Assembly: GCF_023022985.1 (NCBI RefSeq)
Contig: NZ_CP095461.1
Location: 3,162,001-3,226,000, forward strand
Direction: 5' to 3'
DNA: 64,000 nt
Origin: Arthrobacter gengyunqii
GTDB lineage: Bacteria; Actinomycetota; Actinomycetes; Actinomycetales; Micrococcaceae
Shown here: positions 50,873 through 60,809 of the stretch, piece by piece
Layout: every line of letters starts with the position of its first letter
How positions within the stretch are numbered: the stretch's first letter is position 1
The notes under the pieces: generated by a model
The model's input: the letters and a program-made list of their open reading frames with translations, nothing else
Told to the model about the DNA's origin: nothing
The model's database searches: none
Position numbers and translations under genes: made by a program

Positions 50873-51508
50873 ATGATCACTGCACGCATCCGAACGGCGC
50901 GATCCGGCCCCAGGGAACCCGGCAGCGAGCCGGTGTCCGTGACCCGCCCCACGGAAAAACATCCGGCGCCGCCGGCACCCAGGCACAGAGAGCTGGCCGG
51001 CGTGGTGGTTCCCGATATGCCCTCTGCCGTCCCCGCTCCTGCTTTGCCTGCCCGTATTCCCTACAGCGAATGGAAGGGGCCGCGGCCGCGTGCCGTCCGG
51101 CTGGCCTTCGCCCTGATCCTGCTGGCGGGTTTCATCAGCCTTATCAGCGGGGTGCAGGCCGGCCGTGCACCGATCACTGAGCTGCCGCCCCTCGTTGTTC
51201 AGCTGGGAGAGCTGGGCGTTGACACCAGCGAGTACGCGGCTGCCCTGCAATTTATTGCCCTCGCCGCCGCACTGGTGGTCTTCGGCCTCTATCTGCTGTT
51301 CGCCTTCATGATCCGGGAAGGACGCAACTGGGCGCGGATCGGCGGCTCGGTGCTGGTTGCCGCAGCGCTCGTCGCGGCCTTCCTGAACGCCGCAGTTCCC
51401 CAGACGGTGGCCCTGCTGGTGGCTGCCGCAGGGCTTGCGCTGCTGTACCGGCGCGACTGCGCCAGGTACTTCCGGCCCCGGCGCAGCCAGTATCTCGGCG
51501 AGTCCTGA
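50873..51508 (+). CDS. four-helix membrane protein, paralog of the preceding gene
   Basis: A 211-residue protein: basic and Pro-rich N-terminus (about 1-75), then four helices (about 80-100, 125-147, 153-172, 176-190) and a basic tail. The AFMIREGRNWARIGGSVLVAAALV block matches AVLIRKGKNWARIVATVFAAISAV of the gene upstream. The ATG at 50873 has AAGGTG 6 bases before it; an ATG at 50801 in frame is a real alternative. Function unknown. Apart from the terminator at 50628, I see nothing in 50583-50872. Confidence 0.68.
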   Translation: MITARIRTARSGPREPGSEPVSVTRPTEKHPAPPAPRHRELAGVVVPDMPSAVPAPALPARIPYSEWKGPRPRAVRLAFALILLAGFISLISGVQAGRAPITELPPLVVQLGELGVDTSEYAAALQFIALAAALVVFGLYLLFAFMIREGRNWARIGGSVLVAAALVAAFLNAAVPQTVALLVAAAGLALLYRRDCARYFRPRRSQYLGES

Positions 51509-51533
51509 CGGGAAGCACGACGACGGCGGCCGG

Positions 51534-52238
51534 CTACGTGCCCAGTCGCGCCCGGGCCTTCGCTGCTATTTCCGAAGCCTGGGCCCGCTGGGCGTGGTAG
51601 GCCAGGATCTGGAGCTCCGTGGCCATGTCCACCTTGCGCAGCTGGACATGGTCCGGAACCTGAAGCACCACGGGCGCGAAGCTCAGGATGCTGGTGATGC
51701 CGCTCTCGATGAGCCTGTCGCACAGTTCCTGGGCCACGTCAGCGGGAACAGAGAGCACCGCCATGTTGGCCCTCGTCCGTTGAACCACGCCCTCCAGGTC
51801 CTTCACGGGGCTTACCCGCAGCCAGCCGACTTCCTGGCCGATGACCATTTGGTCGGCGTCGAGCAGTGCCACCACTTCAAAGCCGCGCGATCCGAACCCC
51901 GGATACCCGGCAAGCGCTTTACCCAGGTGTCCGGCACCGACGATGGCGACCCTCCAGTTGCGTGTCAGCCCCAGTGCGGCCGAAATCTGGTCGCTCAGAT
52001 ACGAGACCTCGTAACCCACGCCCCGGGTGCCATAGGAGCCAAGGTAGGACAGGTCCTTGCGAAGTTTGGGAGAGTTCACTCCCGCAGCTTCGGCCAGTTC
52101 GTCGGAGGAGACACGCTCCACTCCGTCCGCCAGCAAGGCGCCCAGTGCACGCAGGTAAATGGTGAGGCGGGCCAGGGACGCAGGCGGAATATGCCGGTGG
52201 ACAACTCCAGCCGGTGCGGGTTCCTCCGAAGTACTCAC
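51534..52238 (-). CDS. rex: redox-sensing transcriptional repressor Rex
   Basis: A 234-residue regulator that binds DNA when NADH/NAD+ is low and lets go when NADH binds. The N-terminal winged helix covers about 15-85 (RLTIYLRALGALLADGVERVSSDELAEAAGVNSPKLRKDLSYLGSYG region) and the Rossmann domain starts at WRVAIVGAGHLGKAL. Its start overlaps the end of the glutaredoxin gene by 4 bases. Likely targets are respiratory genes such as those in this window, though I could not find convincing Rex boxes upstream of them. Confidence 0.95.
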   Translation of the reverse strand: MSTSEEPAPAGVVHRHIPPASLARLTIYLRALGALLADGVERVSSDELAEAAGVNSPKLRKDLSYLGSYGTRGVGYEVSYLSDQISAALGLTRNWRVAIVGAGHLGKALAGYPGFGSRGFEVVALLDADQMVIGQEVGWLRVSPVKDLEGVVQRTRANMAVLSVPADVAQELCDRLIESGITSILSFAPVVLQVPDHVQLRKVDMATELQILAYHAQRAQASEIAAKARARLGT

Positions 52239-52525
52239 AGGTCTCGATCCGTTGCTGTTTTTTCCGGGCGCCAGGCTGCCAGAAGCCGGCGGATCCTTTT
52301 TTCATCAAGCTGCCAGAAGTCCCGCTGCACGCCGTCGATCAGAAGCACGGGAATCTCCTCGCCGAACCGGGACGTCAGGTCCTCGTCGCCCTCGATGGAT
52401 TGTTCACGCCAGCTGATGGGCAGGTCCTTTTTGATTCGTTCAAGCACCGAGCGCGCATCCGCACACAGGTGGCATCCCGGACGCGTGAGCAGGAGGACAT
52501 CCGGTGCAGCAGGTGATGAAGTCAT
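52235..52525 (-). CDS. glutaredoxin-like protein
   Basis: A 96-residue thioredoxin-fold protein with a CHLC redox motif (RPGCHLCADARSVLERI) and the DLTSRFGEEIPVLLIDGVQRDFWQLD block of the actinobacterial DUF836/glutaredoxin family. It heads a two-gene unit with rex (4-base overlap). The minus-strand TAATTT ends 6 bases before its ATG. Confidence 0.88.
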   Translation of the reverse strand: MTSSPAAPDVLLLTRPGCHLCADARSVLERIKKDLPISWREQSIEGDEDLTSRFGEEIPVLLIDGVQRDFWQLDEKRIRRLLAAWRPEKTATDRDL

Positions 52526-52531
52526 ACCTCT

Positions 52532-52537
52532 AAATTA
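52532..52537 (-). promoter_or_regulatory. -10 element for grx-rex (probable leaderless mRNA)
   Basis: TAATTT on the minus strand, separated from the ATG by 6 bases (AGAGGT). Confidence 0.5.
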
Positions 52538-52598
52538 GCCTCTGTAACGATTTCCCGTGCCGTATTTCGTCCGAGGGCACCGGACACAACTTTTTGCG

Positions 52599-52604
52599 TA
52601 GACT
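52599..52604 (+). promoter_or_regulatory. -10 element for the HAD phosphatase (probable leaderless mRNA)
   Basis: TAGACT ends 6 bases before the ATG at 52611. It is divergent from the matching element of grx-rex. Confidence 0.55.
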
Positions 52605-52610
52605 CGGGGT

Positions 52611-53423
52611 ATGCCCAGAACCACCGCAGTACGAGCCGCCGAGCCCACGGCAGCGGCGGTCAAACCTGGCGGGGCTGCGTTCTTCGACGTCGACAACACC
52701 CTGATGCGCGGAGCAAGCCTCTTCCATGTGGGGCGCAAAATGTACCAGCGCAGGGTCTTCACGCTTCGCGAGGCGTTTGGCTTTGCCCGCAAGCAGCTGC
52801 GGTTCATGCTGCAGGGCGAGAATCTCAAGGACGTTCATTCGGTGCGTGACGCCGCGCTGACGCTGGCCACCGGCTTGGCTGCCTCGGATATCCGGATTCT
52901 GGGCGAAGAAGTCTATGACGAGATGATCGAATCCAAGATCTGGCCCGGAACCCGCGCCCTCACCGAACAGCACATGAAATCCGGCCGCCCCGTGTGGCTG
53001 GTCACCGGCACGCCCGTGGAAGTGGCCTCCGTAATTGCCGAACGGCTGCACCTGACCGGGGCTCTGGGAACGGTGAGCGAAATTGACGGCGGCCTGTACA
53101 CCGGACGCCTGGTGGGCGAGTTCCTGCACGGTCCTGCCAAGGCCGAGGGCGTACGCGTCCTGGCGGAGAAAGAAAACCTCGACCTGCAGCAGTGCTGGGC
53201 ATACAGCGATTCCTACAACGACGTTCCATTGCTCAGCATGGTCGGCCACCCCGTGGCCATCAACCCGGATGCACGGCTGCGCCGCCATGCCAGGGACCGT
53301 AACTGGACCATCTACGACTTCCGGTCCGGCCGCCGTGCCGCAACCCTGGGGCTGAAGGGTGCCACGGTGGCGGGAGGCGCGTACGGATTGTGGCGCGGTT
53401 TTTCCTGGGTCCGCTCCCGCTAG
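52611..53423 (+). CDS. HAD-IB family phosphatase (SerB-like)
   Basis: A 270-residue haloacid dehalogenase-family hydrolase of subclass IB. Motif I is FFDVDNTL (Asp26, Asp28), motif II the Thr in VTGTPVEV, the Lys is in HGPAKAEGVRV and motif IV is YSDSYNDVPLL. Relatives include phosphoserine phosphatase-like SerB1 and lysophospholipid phosphatases; the substrate is not certain. The last 25 residues end in a hydrophobic GATVAGGAYGLWRG segment. Confidence 0.87.
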   Translation: MPRTTAVRAAEPTAAAVKPGGAAFFDVDNTLMRGASLFHVGRKMYQRRVFTLREAFGFARKQLRFMLQGENLKDVHSVRDAALTLATGLAASDIRILGEEVYDEMIESKIWPGTRALTEQHMKSGRPVWLVTGTPVEVASVIAERLHLTGALGTVSEIDGGLYTGRLVGEFLHGPAKAEGVRVLAEKENLDLQQCWAYSDSYNDVPLLSMVGHPVAINPDARLRRHARDRNWTIYDFRSGRRAATLGLKGATVAGGAYGLWRGFSWVRSR

Positions 53424-53449
53424 GGGTTCACCAGCTGCCCTGCCCTTAA

Positions 53450-53491
53450 ATGACAAACCCGCCGGCCCAGAAGGGCGGCGGGCTTGTCCAG
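53450..53491. terminator. terminator hairpin between the HAD gene and bS22
   Basis: GACAAACCCGCC and GGCGGGCTTGTC pair with few mismatches around a CCCAGAAGGG centre, in the gap between the two converging genes. Likely bidirectional. Confidence 0.68.
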
Positions 53492-53503
53492 GAAAGATCC
53501 TGG

Positions 53504-53602
53504 TTACTTCTTGTTGCGACGCTGGTGGCGGGTCTTGCGAAGCAGCTTACGATGCTTCTTCTTTGCCATACGCTTGCGGCGCTTCTTAATTACTGAACCC
53601 AC
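53504..53602 (-). CDS. ribosomal protein bS22 (AURKAIP1/COX24 domain)
   Basis: A 32-residue, extremely basic peptide (GSVIKKRRKRMAKKKHRK, then LLRKTRHQRRNKK). This is the actinobacterial small ribosomal protein bS22, located near the decoding centre of mycobacterial 30S subunits. The start is GTG at 53602 with GAGGA 4-5 bases upstream; an internal ATG would leave only 21 residues. It is so short that gene callers often miss it. It follows the BldC-like gene, as in other actinobacteria. Confidence 0.9.
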   Translation of the reverse strand: MGSVIKKRRKRMAKKKHRKLLRKTRHQRRNKK

Positions 53603-53747
53603 AGAGTCCTCACAAACTTGAAATAGTCAGACGCCGGCTCCAACGCTTTGGCACCGTTGGCACCCGCGTCGACACCGGCAGTTAATTGCCACGGTGTAAA
53701 ACGTTCTTTAACAGGGTACCGCCTCGCCGCGGTATCCAGTGACAGTG

Positions 53748-53960
53748 CTACGCAGTGTCCGACCGGCGGTCCGTCACGGCATTTTTCAGCACCTGCTGGA
53801 CCGCGGATTCGGGCACCCGGTAGGATCGCCCGAAACGGACTGCCGGCAGCTCACCGGAGTGCACCAGACGATACACGGTCATCTTGGACACACGCATGAC
53901 GTCCGCGACTTCTGACACTGTCAGAAACCGAACGTCCGAGAAGTTTCCCTCGTCTGCCAT
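53748..53960 (-). CDS. BldC-like / excisionase-type helix-turn-helix protein
   Basis: A 70-residue DNA-binding protein of the MerR-like BldC family: RFLTVSEVADVMRVSKMTVYRLVHSGELPAVRFGRSYRVPESAVQQVL spans residues 10-57. Actinobacterial members are chromosomal regulators rather than phage excisionases; BldC oligomerises on direct repeats. The start at 53960 fits the family N-terminus (MADEGNFSDV) and has AAAGGAAC-type sequence upstream. The gap of 145 bases to bS22 shows only a small CCAACG/CGTTGG hairpin. Confidence 0.88.
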   Translation of the reverse strand: MADEGNFSDVRFLTVSEVADVMRVSKMTVYRLVHSGELPAVRFGRSYRVPESAVQQVLKNAVTDRRSDTA

Positions 53961-54155
53961 ATGCCTTTTGTTCCTTTGTTGAGGTGCAACAACCGGCTGC
54001 ACGGCAGGTCGGTCCGGAAACGCGGACACCTGCCAGGAGGAATGTTGTCCGGTCTTCCACTCTAGTGTCTCAGGTCACTGCAGAGAAGTTGACAGGCCAT
54101 CTTCACCGTTCGCTGCACCTTTTAGGCTGGACCGTGGACTGGCTCTGAGGCAGCC

Positions 54156-55526
<1,371 letters not shown>

Positions 55527-55578
55527 CTACGCTAGCGTTTGCAGGCCCGGCCTGCGATGTGTGACGGGGAAAGTCAGG

Positions 55579-56133
55579 CTAGGGGCGCCGGCGCCGGAAC
55601 TTCGGGAACTGTCCCAGCAGGTCTGCAGCGCGTTCTGCGGCGCGGCCCACCGTGCGGCCCAGATGGGGTGCCAGGGCCGGATCCACGCCCGCCGGCACTG
55701 CCTCTGCACTGCCCGATTCCAGCCCGGCCGCTGCTGCTGCCGCTGCCGAACGGTGGTCTGCCGACGACGACGATCGGCCGGCGAAGAACTGCCTGCCCGG
55801 CTGCGACGGCAGGACCGATCCTGCGGCAACGGATGCCAGCCGGGGATCCGCGTTGGCGGCCGTTTGGAGCGACGGGAGGTCGAAGGCCCGCAGCCAGAGC
55901 ACGATTTCCTCCAGCGGAGCCGTCTGCAGCGAGTAGTAGCGTTTTTGCCCCTCGGCCCGCATGGAGACCAGGCCCGCTTCGCGAAGGACCTTCAGGTGCT
56001 TCGACACCGTGGGCTGGCTTACTTCCAGTTCCTCCACGAGCGTGCCCACGGATTTGTCTCCGCTGCGCAGCGCTCCCAGCAGTTCACGGCGGGTGCCTTC
56101 CGCAATGACCGCAAAAACATCATCGATGACCAT
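55579..56133 (-). CDS. ArsR-family regulator with long C-terminal extension
   Basis: A 184-residue protein. Residues 1-85 form an ArsR-type winged helix (VIAEGTRRELLGALRSGDKSVGTLVEELEVSQPTVSKHLKVLREAGLVSMRAEGQKRYYSLQ), without metal-binding Cys. The remaining 95 residues are Ala/Ser/Arg-rich low complexity ending FPKFRRRRP, about doubling normal ArsR length. The ATG at 56133 is preferred; TAAAGT lies 7 bases upstream on the minus strand. Its targets are unknown. Confidence 0.82.
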   Translation of the reverse strand: MVIDDVFAVIAEGTRRELLGALRSGDKSVGTLVEELEVSQPTVSKHLKVLREAGLVSMRAEGQKRYYSLQTAPLEEIVLWLRAFDLPSLQTAANADPRLASVAAGSVLPSQPGRQFFAGRSSSSADHRSAAAAAAAGLESGSAEAVPAGVDPALAPHLGRTVGRAAERAADLLGQFPKFRRRRP

Positions 56134-56140
56134 GATCCCC

Positions 56141-56146
56141 ACTTTA
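56141..56146 (-). promoter_or_regulatory. -10 element for the ArsR-like gene (probable leaderless mRNA)
   Basis: TAAAGT on the minus strand, 7 bases before the ATG at 56133. An in-frame GTG at 56142 overlaps the element and is unlikely as a start. Confidence 0.42.
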
Positions 56147-56216
56147 TCCGTTCCCCGGGAAAAGACAGGCTTCGGGGCGCGGGGGAAGATGACCCCTGCG
56201 TCCCGGCCTTCGGCAG

Positions 56217-57395
56217 CTAATCAAACCAGGGATCGAGTCCGTGCAGCGGAAAGACCTCTTTCCGGGTGGCCATCACTGTGCGGTCAATCTCGTCGTTGGG
56301 GTCGTATCCCACTTCCCAGGACCGCCACCAGAGGTCAACACCGTCGCCCATCAGCGGCGGGGAATCCTCTCCGTAGTGTTCCTTCACATAATTCCGCCAG
56401 GGCTCGGGAACCGGCGTGTTGCAGCGGACCCTGCCGTTGGCTGCCACGGACATCAGCAGGCTCCAGGAACGGGGAACCACGGACACCACGTTGTAGCCGC
56501 CGCCGCCGGTGGCTATCCACCGCCCCCCGCAGATGGTGTTGGCAAGGTCAGCAATGGACAGGGCCGCCTGCCGCTGGGTTTCAACGCTGAGCCGCAGGTT
56601 GGTCAGCGGGTCATGGAGATGGCTGTCACAGCCGTGTTGGCTGACGATGACTTCCGGCGCAAAGGCTTCGGCAAGCTGCGGAACCACGGCGTGGAAGGCC
56701 CGCAGCCACCCCGCGTCGGAGGTCCGGGCCGGCAGTGCCACGTTGACGGCGGTTCCTTCAGCGCCGGGGCCGCCGGTTTCATTGGCGAAACCGGTGCCCG
56801 GGAAGAGCGTCAGCCCGGTCTCATGCAGGGAAATGGTCATGACCCGCGGATCGTTCCAGAAGATGCTCTGGGTTCCGTCGCCGTGATGGGCGTCGACGTC
56901 GATATACAGGACCTTGCCGACGCCGTTGTCCAGCAGCCGGGCGATGGCGGCCGCGGCGTCGTTGTAGATGCAAAAGCCTGAGGCACGGTTGGCTGCCGCG
57001 TGATGCATTCCGCCGCCAAAATTTACCGCGTGCAGCACCTCGCCGGACAGAATCGCGTCCGCTGCTGCCAGGGATCCGCCCGCCAGTCGGGCGCTGGCCT
57101 CATGAATGCCCGCAAACGCGGGGTTGTCTTCGGTTCCGAGCCCGAACTTCTCGCTGGTCGCCGTGGGATCCGCACTGACGGCACGGACGCCGGCAATGTA
57201 GTCGCTGCCGTGGACGGTGCCCAGCTCCGCGTCGCTGGCAACGAAGGGCTCCCCCACTGACACGCCTGGCAGATCAAAGATTCCCAGCTCGCGGGCAAGC
57301 CTGGCGGTGAGGTCCAGGCGCAGCGGACTCATGGGATGTCCTGTGCCAAAGTTGTAGGCCAGCATGGACTCGTGCCAGATGATGCGGGTTGGCAT
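56217..57395 (-). CDS. acuC: acetoin utilization / histone deacetylase-like protein AcuC
   Basis: A 392-residue class I HDAC-fold enzyme; AcuC homologues deacetylate proteins such as acetyl-CoA synthetase. Catalytic elements are GGMHHAAANRASGFCIYNDAAAAI (charge-relay His pair), zinc site DVDAHHGDGTQ and CDSHLHDPLTNL, and the Tyr in GGGGYN. The start at MPTRIIWHESMLAYNFGTGHPMSP matches the family; ATGs at 57425 and 57485 in frame are possible but add unconserved residues. It diverges from trkH. Confidence 0.9.
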   Translation of the reverse strand: MPTRIIWHESMLAYNFGTGHPMSPLRLDLTARLARELGIFDLPGVSVGEPFVASDAELGTVHGSDYIAGVRAVSADPTATSEKFGLGTEDNPAFAGIHEASARLAGGSLAAADAILSGEVLHAVNFGGGMHHAAANRASGFCIYNDAAAAIARLLDNGVGKVLYIDVDAHHGDGTQSIFWNDPRVMTISLHETGLTLFPGTGFANETGGPGAEGTAVNVALPARTSDAGWLRAFHAVVPQLAEAFAPEVIVSQHGCDSHLHDPLTNLRLSVETQRQAALSIADLANTICGGRWIATGGGGYNVVSVVPRSWSLLMSVAANGRVRCNTPVPEPWRNYVKEHYGEDSPPLMGDGVDLWWRSWEVGYDPNDEIDRTVMATRKEVFPLHGLDPWFD

Positions 57396-57579
57396 GACCG
57401 GAAGACTCAGTCCGCGGTTGATCATGCTGAACAGGCTACGCGATGTGCGCGATACTTGGAGTTTGAACGCGGCCGCATTGGCCATGGTCCCCTGCTTCAG
57501 CGCTGCATCGGTGGTGTACTACTGTTGAGCACCGCGACCCCGCCTACTTTCACCTGTCACCAAGGAAACAAGCACGATT

Positions 57580-59007
57580 ATGGCAACCATCCGGCAGCCC
57601 AGGGAATCCCGGGACCAGTTGCGGCTGCTCCGGCAGCTGCAGCCCGCAAAGGTGTTCTCCGGCCTGCGTGACTTCGTGGATGCCGTGGCCGCAGGCTCCC
57701 CCGCCCGGCTGGCCCTGATCGTCTTCGCGCTGGTCATCCTTTTATTCACGGCGTTGTTGTCCCTGCCCGCGTCTTCGAGCACCGGTCAGGTCACTCCTCT
57801 GCATGACGCTCTCTTCACCGCGGTGTCTGCTGTCTGCGTCACCGGCCTCACTGTTGTTTCCACCGCAACGCACTGGTCCGGCTTTGGCCAGGTCCTGATC
57901 CTGATTGCCATCCAGGTGGGCGGGTTGGGAATCCTGACCATGGCCTCCCTGCTGGCTCTTGCCGTCAACCGGCGGCTCGGAGTGCGCGGAAAGCTGATCG
58001 CCCAGGAAGGCATGAACACCGGCCGGCTTGGTGAAGTCGGTTCGCTGCTGCGCATCGTGGTCAGCACCACCGTGGCGATTGAATTAGTCCTGGCCGCTAT
58101 TCTGGCCCCGCGGTTCATGATCCTGGGCGAATCTGCGGGCCAGGCCATCTGGCATGCGGTGTTCTACTCGGTGTCAGCCTTCAACAATGCCGGTTTCACA
58201 CCGCACTCGGACGGCCTGGTGCCCTATGACGAGGACCTGTGGATCCTGGCCCCCCTGATGGTCGGGGTTTTCCTGGGCAGCCTGGGTTTCCCGGTCATCA
58301 TGGTCCTGCTGCAGAACAGGCTGCACGTGCGCCGGTGGAACCTGCACACCAAGCTCACCCTGCTGGTCACCACCATCCTGCTGGTGGGCGGCAGCATCCT
58401 GTGGGGCGCCTTCGAATGGTTCAACAGCCGCACCATCGGAGACATGAACGTGGCGGACCGGATCCTCCATTCAGTCTTCGCATCCGTCATGACCCGTTCC
58501 GGCGGCTTCAGTCTGGTGAACATGTCCGACCTGGATGCCAGCACGCTGCTGATCACCGACATGCTGATGTTTGCCGGCGGCGGCTCGGCCTCCACCGCAG
58601 GCGGCATCAAGGTCACCACACTGGCCGTTATCTTCCTTGCCATCGTGGCTGAGGCCCGCGGAGATTCCGACGTCCGTGCCTTCGGCCGCACCATTGCCTA
58701 CAGCGCCATGCGTGTGGCCATCTCCGTGGTCATCCTTGGTGCCACTATGGTGGCCGTGTCCACTGTCGCGCTGCTTGCGATCACGGGGGAAACGCTGCAA
58801 CCGGTGCTGTTCGAGGTGATTTCCGCCTTTGCCACCTGCGGGTTGAGTATAGGACTGAGTGAAGCGCTGCCTCCGGAAGGCAAGTACCTGTTGTCAGCAC
58901 TGATGTTCGCCGGCCGCGTAGGTACGATCACTCTTGCCGCAGCGCTGGCGATCCGGCAGCGCAGCACGCTGTACCACTACCCCGAAGAAAGGCCGATCAT
59001 TGGCTGA
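57580..59007 (+). CDS. TrkH/KtrB family potassium uptake channel
   Basis: A 475-residue membrane subunit of a Trk/Ktr potassium system. The four pore loops with their filter glycines are visible: AVCVTGLTVV, FNNAGFTPHS, MTRSGGFSLV and ATCGLSIGLS. The size and a short N-terminus point to KtrB rather than long TrkH. AAGGAAA precedes the ATG by about 11 bases. Its 3' end overlaps the trkA-like gene by 8 bases. The 57396-57579 gap holds the divergent promoters. Confidence 0.92.
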   Translation: MATIRQPRESRDQLRLLRQLQPAKVFSGLRDFVDAVAAGSPARLALIVFALVILLFTALLSLPASSSTGQVTPLHDALFTAVSAVCVTGLTVVSTATHWSGFGQVLILIAIQVGGLGILTMASLLALAVNRRLGVRGKLIAQEGMNTGRLGEVGSLLRIVVSTTVAIELVLAAILAPRFMILGESAGQAIWHAVFYSVSAFNNAGFTPHSDGLVPYDEDLWILAPLMVGVFLGSLGFPVIMVLLQNRLHVRRWNLHTKLTLLVTTILLVGGSILWGAFEWFNSRTIGDMNVADRILHSVFASVMTRSGGFSLVNMSDLDASTLLITDMLMFAGGGSASTAGGIKVTTLAVIFLAIVAEARGDSDVRAFGRTIAYSAMRVAISVVILGATMVAVSTVALLAITGETLQPVLFEVISAFATCGLSIGLSEALPPEGKYLLSALMFAGRVGTITLAAALAIRQRSTLYHYPEERPIIG

Positions 59008-59668
59008 CAGACCAGCTCACAACGCTCCCGTCCTCGTTATCGGGCTGGGACGCTTTGGCTCCGCCACGGCCGAACAGCTGGTCAAGCAGGGCCGCGAGGT
59101 CCTGGCCATCGAACGGGATCCGGCCCTGGTCCAGAAGGCCTCGGGCATCCTCACCCATGTGGTGCAGGCCGATGCCACCAACATTGACGCCCTCAAGCAA
59201 CTGGGCGCCCAGGACTTTTCCTCCGCCGTCGTTGGCGTGGGCACCTCCATCGAATCCAGCGTGCTGATCACCGTAAACCTGGTGGACCTGGGCATCGAGC
59301 ACCTCTGGGTCAAGGCCATCACCTCGGCGCACGGCAAGATCCTGGCCCGTATCGGCGCCAACCACGTCATTTATCCGGAGGCCGACGCCGGCCGGCGCGC
59401 CGCGCACCTGGTGGGCGGCCGGATGCTGGACTTCATCGAGTTCGACGACGACTTCGCCATCGTGAAGATGTATCCGCCCCGGGAAACCCAGGGCTTCACC
59501 CTCGGCGAGTCCAACGTGCGTTCCAAATACGGCGTGACGGTGGTGGGGGTGAAGTCCCCGGGCGAGGACTTCACCTATGCCCGCGCAGATACCAAGGTTT
59601 CTTCCCGGGACATGCTCATCGTCTCCGGGCACGTGGATCTGCTCGAGCGGTTCGCCGCCCGGCCGTAG
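59000..59668 (+). CDS. TrkA/KtrA family potassium uptake regulatory protein
   Basis: A 222-residue cytosolic gating subunit. The RCK_N Rossmann domain opens with VLVIGLGRFGSATAEQL and ends its second strand with an acidic residue (AIERD); the RCK_C domain begins near residue 140 (FAIVKMYPPRETQGFTLGESNVR). It binds nucleotides to gate the TrkH-like channel. The start is TTG at 59000, inside the end of the channel gene, with AAAGG 8 bases upstream; no ATG gives a complete first strand. Confidence 0.93.
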   Translation: MADRPAHNAPVLVIGLGRFGSATAEQLVKQGREVLAIERDPALVQKASGILTHVVQADATNIDALKQLGAQDFSSAVVGVGTSIESSVLITVNLVDLGIEHLWVKAITSAHGKILARIGANHVIYPEADAGRRAAHLVGGRMLDFIEFDDDFAIVKMYPPRETQGFTLGESNVRSKYGVTVVGVKSPGEDFTYARADTKVSSRDMLIVSGHVDLLERFAARP

Positions 59669-59710
59669 CGTTTCCCTGCACAGGACGCTCAGCCTCCCCG
59701 CGAACCGCCG

Positions 59711-59846
59711 GGTGTGCAGGTATGGCGGGGTCGCTGCCCTGCAGGCCCTCCCGGTGTGCAGGTATGGCGGCTTCCGACGCCGGCAACCCACCAGACCTGC
59801 ACACCAGATGAGCCGGGCTCCGGGCAACCCACCAGATCTGCACACT
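59711..59846. repeat. dispersed GTGTGCAGATCTGG-type motif cluster B
   Basis: Four copies of an 18-base motif (consensus RGTGTGCAGRTMTGGYGG): plus at 59711-59728 and 59753-59770 (identical), minus at 59788-59805 and 59829-59846. The minus pair also shares the flank GGCAACCCACCAGA. Two forward then two inverted copies could fold into a long hairpin. It lies between convergent trkA and proC genes, and CCCCCGAATCCT at 59872-59883 repeats the start of the 41-base unit at 4191. Confidence 0.85.
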
Positions 59847-59895
59847 GAAGGGGTCCGCCCGAAACCTCAGCCCCCGAATCCTCAGCCCCGGTGTT

Positions 59896-60744
59896 CTATT
59901 TTTTGGCCGAAAGTTCGGCGGTGATTTCAGCGGCACGTTCAGCGGCTGCCCGCGCCCCCCGTGCGATGACGCCGGGCAGGTCCTGCTCGTCGAAGCTCCG
60001 GATGGCCGCTTCCGTGGTCCCGTTGGGGCTGGTCACCCCGCGGCGCAGTGCTGTGGCATCGGCCCCGGGCTCGGCCAGCATGTAGCCGGCGCCGGCCACG
60101 GTGTCGCGGGCCAGCACTGCCGACAGCTCGGGGTCCAGGCCCAGTTCCACCCCGGCGCGGGCCATGGCCTCGGCGAGGTAGAAGGCATAGGCGGGGCCGG
60201 ATCCGCTGACCGCAGAGACGGCGTCCACCTGCTCCTCGGGAACCTGCACCACCCGTCCGGTGGAGGCAAGCAGTTCGGCGGCCAGCGCCATGGTGGCCTC
60301 CGTGGCACTGGTTCCGGCGGAGATCGACACCACTCCGCGGCCCACCTTGGCCGGGGTGTTGGGCATGGACCGGATAACCGGCTGCCCGGTGGGAAGCCCC
60401 GCTTCCAGCATCTCCAGCGACACGGCGGCAGCCACGCTGATCACGACGGCGCCGCCCGGCAGCGCGGAGGAAATCTCGGCCAGCAGTGCTGCGACGCCCA
60501 CCGGCTTCACCCCAATGATGACGACGTCGGCGCCGGCCACGGCAGTGCGGTTTGCTTCGGGGTCGTCATTGTTGGCCAGCACGGTGATCCCGTGGCGTTC
60601 ACGCAGCTCAGCGGCCCGCTCGGGGCGCCGCACGGTGGCGGTCACCTGCGCGGCCGGCAGCCCGCCGGCGAGGATTCCGCTCAGGATGGCTTCGTTCATT
60701 GAGCCGCAGCCCAAAAAGGTCAGGTGGGTTTCTCCGGTATCCAT
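59896..60744 (-). CDS. proC: pyrroline-5-carboxylate reductase
   Basis: A 282-residue NADPH-dependent enzyme for the last step of proline synthesis. The Rossmann start is LTFLGCGSMNEAILSGIL; conserved blocks are IIGVKPVGVAALL, VIRSMPNTPAKVGRG and the signature AVSGSGPAYAFYLAEAMARAGVELGLDPE. It is probably monocistronic; CAGAAT ends 7 bases before its ATG. Confidence 0.94.
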   Translation of the reverse strand: MDTGETHLTFLGCGSMNEAILSGILAGGLPAAQVTATVRRPERAAELRERHGITVLANNDDPEANRTAVAGADVVIIGVKPVGVAALLAEISSALPGGAVVISVAAAVSLEMLEAGLPTGQPVIRSMPNTPAKVGRGVVSISAGTSATEATMALAAELLASTGRVVQVPEEQVDAVSAVSGSGPAYAFYLAEAMARAGVELGLDPELSAVLARDTVAGAGYMLAEPGADATALRRGVTSPNGTTEAAIRSFDEQDLPGVIARGARAAAERAAEITAELSAKK

Positions 60745-60809
60745 ATTCCCGATTCTGTCATGGCACGGCGCTGCCGGGTTCCGTGACGAGCAGGTCCGGA
60801 GAGGGGGCG

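Noticed and set aside
53748..53960. Phage or integrative-element excisionase
   Set aside because: The protein resembles excisionase-type HTH proteins, but there is no integrase, att repeat or phage gene, and BldC-like chromosomal proteins fit the neighbourhood.
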